From NCBI GenBank assembly GCA_903956845.1, contig CAJBOO010000239.1:1-64000 (forward strand): a DNA stretch of 64,000 nucleotides. Reading direction: 5' to 3'. Source of the DNA: an uncultured Burkholderiales bacterium (GTDB lineage Bacteria; Pseudomonadota; Gammaproteobacteria; Burkholderiales; Burkholderiaceae_C). The notes below the pieces were generated by a model. That model was not told where the DNA came from. It worked only from the letters and a program-made list of their open reading frames with translations, and ran no database searches. Of the stretch, positions 57,282-64,000 are shown piece by piece. Position numbers and translations under genes: made by a program. Within the stretch, counting starts at the first letter, position 1, and each line of letters begins with the position of its first letter.

Positions 57282-58520
57282 ATGCAAACCAACCTCGCCC
57301 CCGAATACCAACACACCGCCGATGGCCTCGAGGCCGAAGCGATCTTGCGCAAGTGCGTGCACTGTGGGTTTTGCACCGCCACCTGCCCGACCTACCAATT
57401 GCTCGGCGACGAGTTGGACGGGCCGCGTGGCCGCATCTACCTGATCAAACAAGTGCTCGAAGGCGTCGCACCCACACGCGACACCCAACTGCACCTGGAC
57501 CGCTGCCTGACCTGCCGCAACTGTGAAAGCACTTGCCCCAGTGGCGTGCAATACGGCCACTTGGTCGACATTGGCCGCAAGCTGGTCGACGACAAAGTGC
57601 CGCGCCCGGCCGCTGAGCAAACCGTGCGCTGGGCCTTGAAAGAGGGCTTGTCTTCGCCCTTGTTTGCGCCCGCCATGAAGTTGGGTCAAAGCGTGCGCGC
57701 CTGGTTGCCGTCGGCTCTCCAAGCCAAGGTGCCCGAGCGCCGCAGCGCAGGCGTCTGGCCGACCCGCACCCATGCACGCAAGGTGTTGATGCTCGCTGGT
57801 TGCGTGCAACCCAGCATGAGCCCCAACATCAACACCGCCACCGCGCGGGTGTTGGACGCCTGTGGCATCCAAACCCTGGTCGAGCCACTGGCGGGCTGTT
57901 GTGGGGGTGTCAAGTTTCACTTGAATGACCAAGACGCGGCGCATGTGCAAATGAAGAACAACATCGACGCCTGGTGGCCGCACCTCGCCCAAGGCGTCGA
58001 GGCGATCGTGATGAACGCCTCGGGCTGCGGCGTGACCGTGAAAGACTACGGGCACATCTTCCGCAACGACCCAGCCTATGCCGACAAAGCCCGTCGCATC
58101 AGCGAGCTCACCAAAGACCTGAGCGAGTTGCTGCCCGCCCTCATGCCTGAGCTGCAAAAGCAGATCCAACCCCAGCATGCCCAGCAACAAGGCTTGCTGG
58201 CTTTTCACCCGCCTTGCACCTTGCAACACGGGCAGCAACTCAAGGGCGGGGTGGAAACCCACCTGGGCCTGCTGGGCTTCAAGGTGCGCGTGGCCAGCAA
58301 TGAAGCCCACCTCTGTTGCGGCTCAGCCGGTACGTACAGCGTGTTGCAGCCCGCCTTGGCCACGCAACTGCGCGACCGCAAGCTGGGGCACTTGGGCGAG
58401 ATGCAACCACAAGCGATCATGAGCGCCAACATCGGCTGCATCACCCACTTGCAAAGTGGCACCGATGTGCCGGTGCGGCATTGGATCGAAATGCTGGACC
58501 AAGCCTTGCCCTCACCCTGA
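57282..58520 (+). CDS. glcF: Glycolate oxidase iron-sulfur subunit GlcF
   Basis: GlcF carries electrons from the flavin subunits to the quinone pool. The 412-residue protein has two [4Fe-4S] motifs, CVHCGFCTATCP and CLTCRNCESTCP, followed by two cysteine-rich CCG domains (GCVQPSMSPN, AGCCGGVKFHLND, HPPCTLQHGQQL, CCGSAGTYSV). It is part of the tkt-gap-glcE-glcF series and stops 3 bp before the glycosyltransferase gene. Confidence 0.95.
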   Translation: MQTNLAPEYQHTADGLEAEAILRKCVHCGFCTATCPTYQLLGDELDGPRGRIYLIKQVLEGVAPTRDTQLHLDRCLTCRNCESTCPSGVQYGHLVDIGRKLVDDKVPRPAAEQTVRWALKEGLSSPLFAPAMKLGQSVRAWLPSALQAKVPERRSAGVWPTRTHARKVLMLAGCVQPSMSPNINTATARVLDACGIQTLVEPLAGCCGGVKFHLNDQDAAHVQMKNNIDAWWPHLAQGVEAIVMNASGCGVTVKDYGHIFRNDPAYADKARRISELTKDLSELLPALMPELQKQIQPQHAQQQGLLAFHPPCTLQHGQQLKGGVETHLGLLGFKVRVASNEAHLCCGSAGTYSVLQPALATQLRDRKLGHLGEMQPQAIMSANIGCITHLQSGTDVPVRHWIEMLDQALPSP

Positions 58521-58523
58521 AGC

Positions 58524-59612
58524 ATGCCCACGAACCGCGAGCCAGCCCACACACCGCTGTACCTGGCCGCTGTGGGATTGAAAAAACAACTCGCAGCCGG
58601 CATCAACGAGCCACGCCTGCAATACCCCTTGCAGGCCTTGGCCCGCTTGCCGGGCGTTCGCTGCGTGTGGGGCGAAGGCAGCCTGAGCATTCCGCCCGAT
58701 TTCAAACCAGGGGTCTTGATGCTCAACCGCCAGTTCATGACCGACCCGCCCATGCTGCAGGCCTTGGAAAAGAAAGTGACAGAGGGCTGGTTGCTGGTGG
58801 CCGACATGGACGACGACCCGCTGCACTGGCCAGCCTACGAAGCCAGTGGGTTTTTGGCGTTCAAGGGCGTGCACGCGGTGACGGTGAGCACCCCCGAGCT
58901 GGCCAAGCGCATCGGTGCTTGGAACCCGCACATTGCGGTTTTGCCCAATGCCTTGCCCATGATCACAGCGGCACCTCAGCCTATCCCCAAACACCCCGAG
59001 CGGCTGAGGTTGTTTTTTGGCGCGATCAACCGACACAAAGACTGGGCACCTGTCATGTCGGGCATCTGTGCGGCCGCAAAAAATGTGGGCAACCGAGTCG
59101 AGTGGGTGGTGGTGCATGACCAGGCCTTTCACGACGCCTTGCCTGCCGACAGCATCAAAACCTTTCACCCGACGCTCGCGCCCGCAGACTACGCCAGCGT
59201 CATGGCCACTTGCGACCTGGCCCTGATGCCCTTGGCTGATACCGCGTTCAACCGATGCAAGTCAGACGTCAAATTGATTGAAGCGGCAGCCGCTGGTGTG
59301 GTGCCGGTGTGCGCCAGGGTGGTGTATGCCGACAACCCCGAGCACGCCAAGTTCGCGGTGTTTGCCGACACGGCAGAAGAATGGGAACAGGCCTTGACAA
59401 GCGCATGCCAACACCCCGACCGGCTGAACCAGCGAGCGCTGCAAGCACACACCTATGCCAAAACCCAGCGCATGCATGCGCAACAAGCGCCATTGCGACA
59501 CGCTTTGTATGTGCGCTGGATAGCGCAGCGCGATGCGCTGGAGGTGGACAGACAACAGCGCTTGCAGGCGATGCGGGGGACAGCCCTTGCGGCCAAAGGC
59601 GCCAGCCACTGA
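58524..59612 (+). CDS. Glycosyltransferase-like protein (GT-B fold, group 1-like)
   Basis: The 362-residue protein has a C-terminal half with the donor-binding layout of GT4-type enzymes: RLFFGAINRHKDWAPVMSGI, then LAPADYASVMATCDLALMPL and the E-x7-E-like FNRCKSDVKLIEAAAAGVVP. The N-terminal half contains LLVADMDDDPLHWPA. No sugar operon adjoins, and the acceptor is unknown. It starts 3 bp after glcF and is convergent with the peroxidase gene, so it may be co-transcribed with glcEF without being functionally linked. Confidence 0.75.
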   Translation: MPTNREPAHTPLYLAAVGLKKQLAAGINEPRLQYPLQALARLPGVRCVWGEGSLSIPPDFKPGVLMLNRQFMTDPPMLQALEKKVTEGWLLVADMDDDPLHWPAYEASGFLAFKGVHAVTVSTPELAKRIGAWNPHIAVLPNALPMITAAPQPIPKHPERLRLFFGAINRHKDWAPVMSGICAAAKNVGNRVEWVVVHDQAFHDALPADSIKTFHPTLAPADYASVMATCDLALMPLADTAFNRCKSDVKLIEAAAAGVVPVCARVVYADNPEHAKFAVFADTAEEWEQALTSACQHPDRLNQRALQAHTYAKTQRMHAQQAPLRHALYVRWIAQRDALEVDRQQRLQAMRGTALAAKGASH

Positions 59613-59643
59613 CGCTTCAAGCCAGCGCCAACCCGTCGACGCC

Positions 59644-60132
59644 TCAGGGTTGCGCCAACGCGGCCTCGATGTCCGCCGCGATGCCCGACGGTTTGTCCAG
59701 CGGCGCGTAGCGCTTGATCACCTGGCCTTGGCGGTTGACCAAAAACTTGGTGAAGTTCCACTTGATGCCCTCGCTGCCCAGCAAACCCGGCGCTTGGCTT
59801 TTCAGCCAAGCAAACAAAGGGTGCGCGTCTTGTCCGTTGACGTTGATCTTGGCCATCATGGGGAAGGACACGCCATAGTTCATTTGGCAAAAGGCACCGA
59901 TCTCTTCGTTGCTGCCGGGGTCCTGGCTGCCAAACTGGTTGCACGGAAAACCCAGCACCGCCAAGCCTTGGGGGCCCAGGGTTTGGTGCAAGGTTTCAAG
60001 ACCGGCAAATTGGGGGGTGAAGCCGCATGCGCTGGCGGTGTTCACGATCAACAGCACCTGGCCTCGGTAATCGGACAGGGCCACCTCGCGACCGTCGATG
60101 GTGCTGGCTTTGAAATCGTACACAGTGCTCAT
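59644..60132 (-). CDS. Glutathione peroxidase-family (thiol) peroxidase
   Basis: The 162-residue protein from the ATG at 60132 has the catalytic Cys in NTASACGFTPQ (Cys, not selenocysteine), the Gln in FPCNQFGSQ, and the Trp/Asn in KWNFTKFLV, which complete the tetrad. Bacterial Cys-type members often use thioredoxin rather than glutathione. It overlaps the EamA transporter stop by 4 bp. The open frame further upstream is not part of it. Confidence 0.94.
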   Translation of the reverse strand: MSTVYDFKASTIDGREVALSDYRGQVLLIVNTASACGFTPQFAGLETLHQTLGPQGLAVLGFPCNQFGSQDPGSNEEIGAFCQMNYGVSFPMMAKINVNGQDAHPLFAWLKSQAPGLLGSEGIKWNFTKFLVNRQGQVIKRYAPLDKPSGIAADIEAALAQP

Positions 60133-61010
60133 GGGTTCTCCTTGGGGCGACGGGGCATTGTCGCCAAAACCGCCGCCAACACAATCAACAAGCCGCCCAA
60201 CAGTTTGCGCTCGCTCAATTCGGCTGCGCCCAGGGCCACCGAGGAGGCCACGGCGAACACGATTTCCGAGAGCATCACCAACGAGGATGTCGCGGCAGAC
60301 ATGCGTGCGATGCCGTATTGCAAACTGAGGTTGGAGGCGAGCATGCACACCCCGAAGCCCAGCACATAAGGCCACCAGCTCAGGTCGCTTGGGAAGGTGA
60401 CCAGGCCCATGGGCACGCCTGCCAACGCAGTCAACGCCGTGATGACGGTGCCGCCAGCGAACATGGCGCTCATGCGCGACGCGTCAGGCACATGCGCCAT
60501 CTTGCGCAGGATCACGTTGTTGAGCGCAAAACTCGCTCCGCCCAGCAAGGCCAAAAAGTCATAGGGGGTGGACGGCAGCGGCCAAGCCATGTCTGGGGTT
60601 TTCAAGACCAGCGCCACGCCCACCAAGGCCAGTGCCAAGCGAAGCAGCGCCATGCGGGTCGGGCGTTCGCCCAATAACCACCAGGCCAACAAGATCGACC
60701 AAGCGGGCATGGTGTAGAACAACAGCACCACCCGCACCACGTCACCCAAGGTCACGGCCCAGTTGAAGCCCACGTTGGTCAACCCTGAGGCAAGGAACAA
60801 CCACCACAGCGTGGGGTGTCGCCACAGGTCACGCCAAGCCTGCGGTTGCACGGTGCGCACAAAGCCAAACGCCAGCGCGTACATCAAGGCCATCGACCAC
60901 AAAGGGTGCAAACCCAGGGCTTGCATTTCGCGCAGCGGCCACCAAGACACGCCAAACACGAAGGCATTGAACAACAAGCCCAGCACCGGGCCCCAAACAG
61001 GTGTGTGCAT
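60129..61010 (-). CDS. EamA/DMT-superfamily transporter
   Basis: This 293-residue integral membrane protein of ten predicted helices is made of two EamA repeats. Segments such as LLFYTMPAWSILLAWWLLGERP (end of repeat 1) and SSLVMLSEIVFAVASSVALGA (repeat 2) are typical. It probably exports a small metabolite; the substrate is unknown. It lies 3 bp after lplT and overlaps the peroxidase gene by 4 bp. Confidence 0.9.
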   Translation of the reverse strand: MHTPVWGPVLGLLFNAFVFGVSWWPLREMQALGLHPLWSMALMYALAFGFVRTVQPQAWRDLWRHPTLWWLFLASGLTNVGFNWAVTLGDVVRVVLLFYTMPAWSILLAWWLLGERPTRMALLRLALALVGVALVLKTPDMAWPLPSTPYDFLALLGGASFALNNVILRKMAHVPDASRMSAMFAGGTVITALTALAGVPMGLVTFPSDLSWWPYVLGFGVCMLASNLSLQYGIARMSAATSSLVMLSEIVFAVASSVALGAAELSERKLLGGLLIVLAAVLATMPRRPKENP

Positions 61011-61013
61011 GGC

Positions 61014-62321
61014 CTAGTGGTGGCCCGGGTCGCGGCGGGCGATGTCCATCAGACGCTCGACCTCATCGTGGTGCACCACACAGTTGCGACCATGCCAATG
61101 CTGGATCAGCCACATGCAACCGGCCATCAGCGCGGCAAACCCGACGATGGCGCCAAAGGCACTCAAGCCCCAGCTGGTGGCCAAGGCGTAGAGGCCACCC
61201 AGCGCCAAGATGCAAGCTTGTTCGTTGAAGTTTTGCACCGCGATGGACCGCCCCGCGCCCATCAGGTTGTGGCCACGGTGTTGCAGCAGCGCGTTCATGG
61301 GCACCACCAAAAAGCCGCCCAAGCCGCCCAACAAAATGAAGAACGGCGCGGCCAGCCAAACGTTGTCAATGAAGTTCATGCCCAACATCAGCAAACCCAT
61401 GGCAATGCCCAGGGGCATGACACGCGGTGCATCAACCAGCCGCATGCGCATGGAAGCGAAGACCGCGCCAGCGGCCGTGCCAATCGCGATCACGCCCACC
61501 AAGGAGGACGCTTGCGTGGTGTTGTAGCCCAGCGCCACTGCGCTCCAGGCCAAGACGATGTAGCGCAGGTTGCCACTGGCGCCCCAAAACAAAGTGGTCG
61601 TGGCCAAGGAAATTTGTCCCAAGCGATCGCGCCACAGCAGCAGGTTGCAGCGCCAAAAATCGGGCACCAAGGCAAACAGGTTGTAGGCCAGGCTGTGCGC
61701 TTTGTCGCTGTGCATGGGCATCAAGGGCGCGTCGGTTTGGGGGATGCGGGTGTTGAACCAAGCCGCCAAGCCATACAGCAAGACGATCACGCTGATGGCC
61801 GCTTCGGGCGCGGTGTCGATGCCCACATCCAACCAGGGCAAATCGAATGACAGCAAAAAGGAAGCAATGTGCGGGCCGACCAATTGACCGCCCAAGAGCA
61901 CACCCAAAATGATCGAGGTGATGGTCAGACCTTCGATCCAGCCATTGGCTTTGACCAACAAAGAAGCCGGCAGCAACTCGGTGAGGATGCCGTATTTGGC
62001 AGGGGAATAAGCCGCCGCCCCCAGGCCAACGATGGCATAGGACAACAGGGGGTGCGAGCCAAACAACATCATGAGGCAGCCGATCACCTTGATGCCATTG
62101 CTCATGAACATCACTTCGCCTTTGGGGCGGGAGTCGGCAAAGGCGCCGACAAAGGGCGCGAGGACCACGTAAAACAAGGCAAACATCGGCACCAAGGCAG
62201 CGCGTTGCCATTCCGCGCCGCCGGTGGCTTTGATCATTTCCACCGCTGCCACAAACAAGGCGTTGTCAGCCAATGAGCTGAAAAACTGGGCCGCCATGAT
62301 GGTGTAAAAACCGCGCTTCAT
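61014..62321 (-). CDS. lplT: Lysophospholipid transporter LplT (MFS)
   Basis: LplT flips lysophospholipids across the inner membrane for re-acylation. The 435-residue MFS protein begins MKRGFYTIMAAQFFSSLADN, then ALFVAAVEMI as in LplT, and has about 12 helices. In E. coli the acyltransferase Aas is encoded next to or fused with LplT; neither is seen here, so re-acylation must be done by a distant gene. It starts the lplT-EamA-peroxidase operon, divergent from alr (134 bp). Confidence 0.9.
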   Translation of the reverse strand: MKRGFYTIMAAQFFSSLADNALFVAAVEMIKATGGAEWQRAALVPMFALFYVVLAPFVGAFADSRPKGEVMFMSNGIKVIGCLMMLFGSHPLLSYAIVGLGAAAYSPAKYGILTELLPASLLVKANGWIEGLTITSIILGVLLGGQLVGPHIASFLLSFDLPWLDVGIDTAPEAAISVIVLLYGLAAWFNTRIPQTDAPLMPMHSDKAHSLAYNLFALVPDFWRCNLLLWRDRLGQISLATTTLFWGASGNLRYIVLAWSAVALGYNTTQASSLVGVIAIGTAAGAVFASMRMRLVDAPRVMPLGIAMGLLMLGMNFIDNVWLAAPFFILLGGLGGFLVVPMNALLQHRGHNLMGAGRSIAVQNFNEQACILALGGLYALATSWGLSAFGAIVGFAALMAGCMWLIQHWHGRNCVVHHDEVERLMDIARRDPGHH

Positions 62322-62455
62322 GTGTAGGAATTCAAGGTCAATAAAGCGGGGTGAGAGCTGGGTGGGTAAGGGGTCGTCATCAGACGGTGCCTGACAAGGC
62401 GTGTCTGGTTATATCACGCCATTTGCACCCCTTTGGGGCCTGCGACAATGCCCGC

Positions 62456-63562
62456 ATGGCCCGCCCGATACACGCATTCATCCACCCACACGCCTTGCGC
62501 CACAACTTGGCACGTGTGCAAGAAGCCGCTCCCGATGCGCGGGTGTGGGCGGTGGTCAAAGCCCATGCCTATGGCCATGGGGTGGCGCGGGCTTTCGAGG
62601 GATTGCGCGCCGCCGATGGGTTTGCCGTGCTCGATTTGCATGAAGCGCAGACCCTGCGCGACTTGGATTGGCGCGGCCCGATCCTGTTGCTCGAGGGGGT
62701 GTTTGAGCAGCGCGACCTTGAGCTGTGTTCGCGCTTGGACCTTTGGCATGTGGTGCACAACGAAGCGCAAATCGACATGCTCAGCCGCCATAAAACCCAA
62801 GTCCCACAGCGCATCTTTTTGAAAATGAACAGTGGCATGAACCGCCTGGGTTTTGCGCCCGAGCGGTTTCGCTCGGCCTGGGCGCGGCTCAATGCCTTGC
62901 CGCAAGTCGATGAGATTTCCTTGCTCACGCATTTCGCGCATGCCGACGATGCGGTGGGTGTGGCGCAGCAACTGCAGGTGTTTCAAGCCACCAGCCACGA
63001 CTTGCCTGGCGAGCGCAGCCTGGCCAACAGTGCGGCGGTTTTGCGCCATGGCGACAACCCACTGGTGCTCGGCGACTGGGTGCGCCCCGGCATTGCGTTG
63101 TATGGCAGCTCGCCCGACCACCCCTTGCACAGCGCAGCCGATTGGGGCTTGCGCCCGGCCATGAGCTTGCGCAGCCAGGTCATCGGGGTGCAGCAATTGC
63201 AAGCCGGGGACGAGGTGGGCTATGGCGGCATCTTTACCGCGCCCCACGCCATGCGCCTGGGCGTGGTGGCCTGTGGGTATGCCGACGGCTATCCGCGCCA
63301 CGCGCCCAATGGCACACCGGTCTTGGTCTCGGGGGTGCGCACGCAGACGGTGGGCAGGGTCAGCATGGACATGCTCTGCGTGGACCTGACCCACTTGCCC
63401 CATGCCCACTTGGGCAGCGAGGTCACCTTGTGGGGTCAGGCCAGCACGGGCGAAGTGCTGTCGATTGACGAGGTGGCCTGGGCGGCAGGCACGGTTGGTT
63501 ACGAGTTGATGTGCGCGCTGGCGCCGCGCGTGCCGGTCACCAGCCTTGGGCTTGCTGCGTGA
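62456..63562 (+). CDS. alr: Alanine racemase
   Basis: This PLP enzyme makes D-alanine for peptidoglycan. The 368-residue protein from the ATG at 62456 has the PLP lysine in [16 protein letters not shown], the conserved [13 protein letters not shown], and the catalytic Tyr in the C-terminal [17 protein letters not shown] / [12 protein letters not shown] region. A GACAAT -10-like box at 62444-62449 ends 6 bp before the ATG with no Shine-Dalgarno, so the transcript may be leaderless. Its last 26 bp overlap the convergent oxidoreductase gene. Confidence 0.95.
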   Translation: MARPIHAFIHPHALRHNLARVQEAAPDARVWAVVKAHAYGHGVARAFEGLRAADGFAVLDLHEAQTLRDLDWRGPILLLEGVFEQRDLELCSRLDLWHVVHNEAQIDMLSRHKTQVPQRIFLKMNSGMNRLGFAPERFRSAWARLNALPQVDEISLLTHFAHADDAVGVAQQLQVFQATSHDLPGERSLANSAAVLRHGDNPLVLGDWVRPGIALYGSSPDHPLHSAADWGLRPAMSLRSQVIGVQQLQAGDEVGYGGIFTAPHAMRLGVVACGYADGYPRHAPNGTPVLVSGVRTQTVGRVSMDMLCVDLTHLPHAHLGSEVTLWGQASTGEVLSIDEVAWAAGTVGYELMCALAPRVPVTSLGLAA

Positions 63563-64000
63563 TCCGTTGAATCACCAGCGCTGCTGCTGGCGCGTCGTGC
63601 ATCAAACCCACCGCCTCACCGACCGTCACATGGGCACGCTCGTAATCACCCTCAGCCACCCCCGCGTCATAGTCGGCACGCGCGGCTTCAGGTGCTTCAC
63701 GCAATTCCTCCACCCGTGATTCCCATTGCCTGTGCAAGCCATTGCGCAGGGCGCGAAAGTCGTATGGCGCAGGCCATTGCTTGCGTCGCAACACATCAAA
63801 CACGGCGCTGCGTGCGGTGTCGTCTCCCGTGGCGCGCAATGCGGCGGCGACTGCGCCACGTGCAGCCAAGCTCTCGGCACTCGCCCACAAACGGCTGCCC
63901 ATCAACACCCCATCGGCGCCCAGGGCCAACGCCGCGGCCAAGCCCCGCCCATCGGCGACGCCGCCTGCGGCCAAGAGCAACGTGGCAGGCGATCGCGCGG
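63537..64000 (-). CDS. Nitronate monooxygenase/2-nitropropane dioxygenase-like flavoprotein, C-terminal part (cut by window edge)
   Basis: The frame is open to the window end; only the C-terminal 154 residues are seen. [20 protein letters not shown] followed by [17 protein letters not shown] is the FMN-phosphate-binding end of the TIM barrel in the NMO family. The tail [19 protein letters not shown] ends inside the alr gene, with a 26-bp tail-to-tail overlap. The start lies beyond base 64000. The exact substrate is not assignable. Confidence 0.87.
   Translation of the reverse strand, partial: ARSPATLLLAAGGVADGRGLAAALALGADGVLMGSRLWASAESLAARGAVAAALRATGDDTARSAVFDVLRRKQWPAPYDFRALRNGLHRQWESRVEELREAPEAARADYDAGVAEGDYERAHVTVGEAVGLMHDAPAAALVIQRITQQAQGW

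Overview
The window is a gene-dense, fairly high-GC stretch of a betaproteobacterial chromosome, most likely of the family Comamonadaceae (order Burkholderiales). The genus cannot be told from the sequence alone. This rests on three things: the gene order rpmH-rnpA-yidD-yidC-mnmE beside dnaA-dnaN-gyrB, the metX-metW pair, and the mnmG-rsmG-lysE-parA-parB block. It contains the replication-origin neighbourhood: DnaA boxes lie on both sides of dnaA, and three perfect parS sites lie 8-10 kb to the right. No tRNA, rRNA, CRISPR array or insertion sequence was recognised, and no gene-free stretch exceeds 300 bases.

Layout. 1-5.6 kb: lptD (cut by the window edge), amgK-type sugar kinase, rsmE, an alpha/beta hydrolase, and metX-metW behind a SAM-II-type riboswitch. 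5.7-11.1 kb: two overlapping membrane hybrid histidine kinases, an ammonium transporter behind a sigma-54-type promoter, and a glycine-rich RRM protein whose ribosome-binding site is buried in a 10-bp hairpin. 11.2-17.25 kb (minus strand): rpmH, rnpA, yidD, yidC, mnmE, kdsD, kdsC, lptC. 17.25-22.9 kb: origin elements, dnaA, dnaN, gyrB. 22.9-24.4 kb: a class II aldolase and a substrate-binding-fold protein without a signal peptide.

24.4-29.5 kb: mnmG (two parS sites inside the coding sequence), rsmG, a LysE-type exporter, parA and parB. 29.6-34.2 kb: a complete branched-chain-amino-acid-type (HAAT) ABC transporter. 34.2-42.9 kb: a GlcD-type flavoprotein, a PduO-type cobalamin adenosyltransferase, a large unknown lipoprotein, a small cytochrome c, a chalcone-isomerase-like protein, a thioesterase, acetoacetyl-CoA synthetase, an unknown 72-residue protein and an isolated flagellin-like gene.

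43.1-52.9 kb: glutaryl-CoA dehydrogenase, mnmA, a barstar-like inhibitor, malic enzyme, an outer-membrane beta-barrel, rubredoxin, pepP, and a toxin-antitoxin-GNAT cluster downstream of murU. 53-64 kb: transketolase, GAPDH, glcE, glcF, a glycosyltransferase, the lplT-EamA-glutathione peroxidase operon, alr, and part of a nitronate monooxygenase.

Most of the window is conserved housekeeping: replication and segregation, tRNA U34 modification (mnmE, mnmG, mnmA), envelope biogenesis and recycling (lptD, lptC, kdsC, kdsD, amgK, murU, alr, lplT), methionine synthesis and central carbon flow. The more unusual content is regulatory: the riboswitch, the RBS-occluding hairpin, the sigma-54 promoter, phased repeats, and an operator inside a promoter spacer. 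The small accessory islands are the toxin/GNAT cluster, the lipoprotein and the flagellin-like gene. No clearly new multi-gene system was found; the best candidates are listed as findings.
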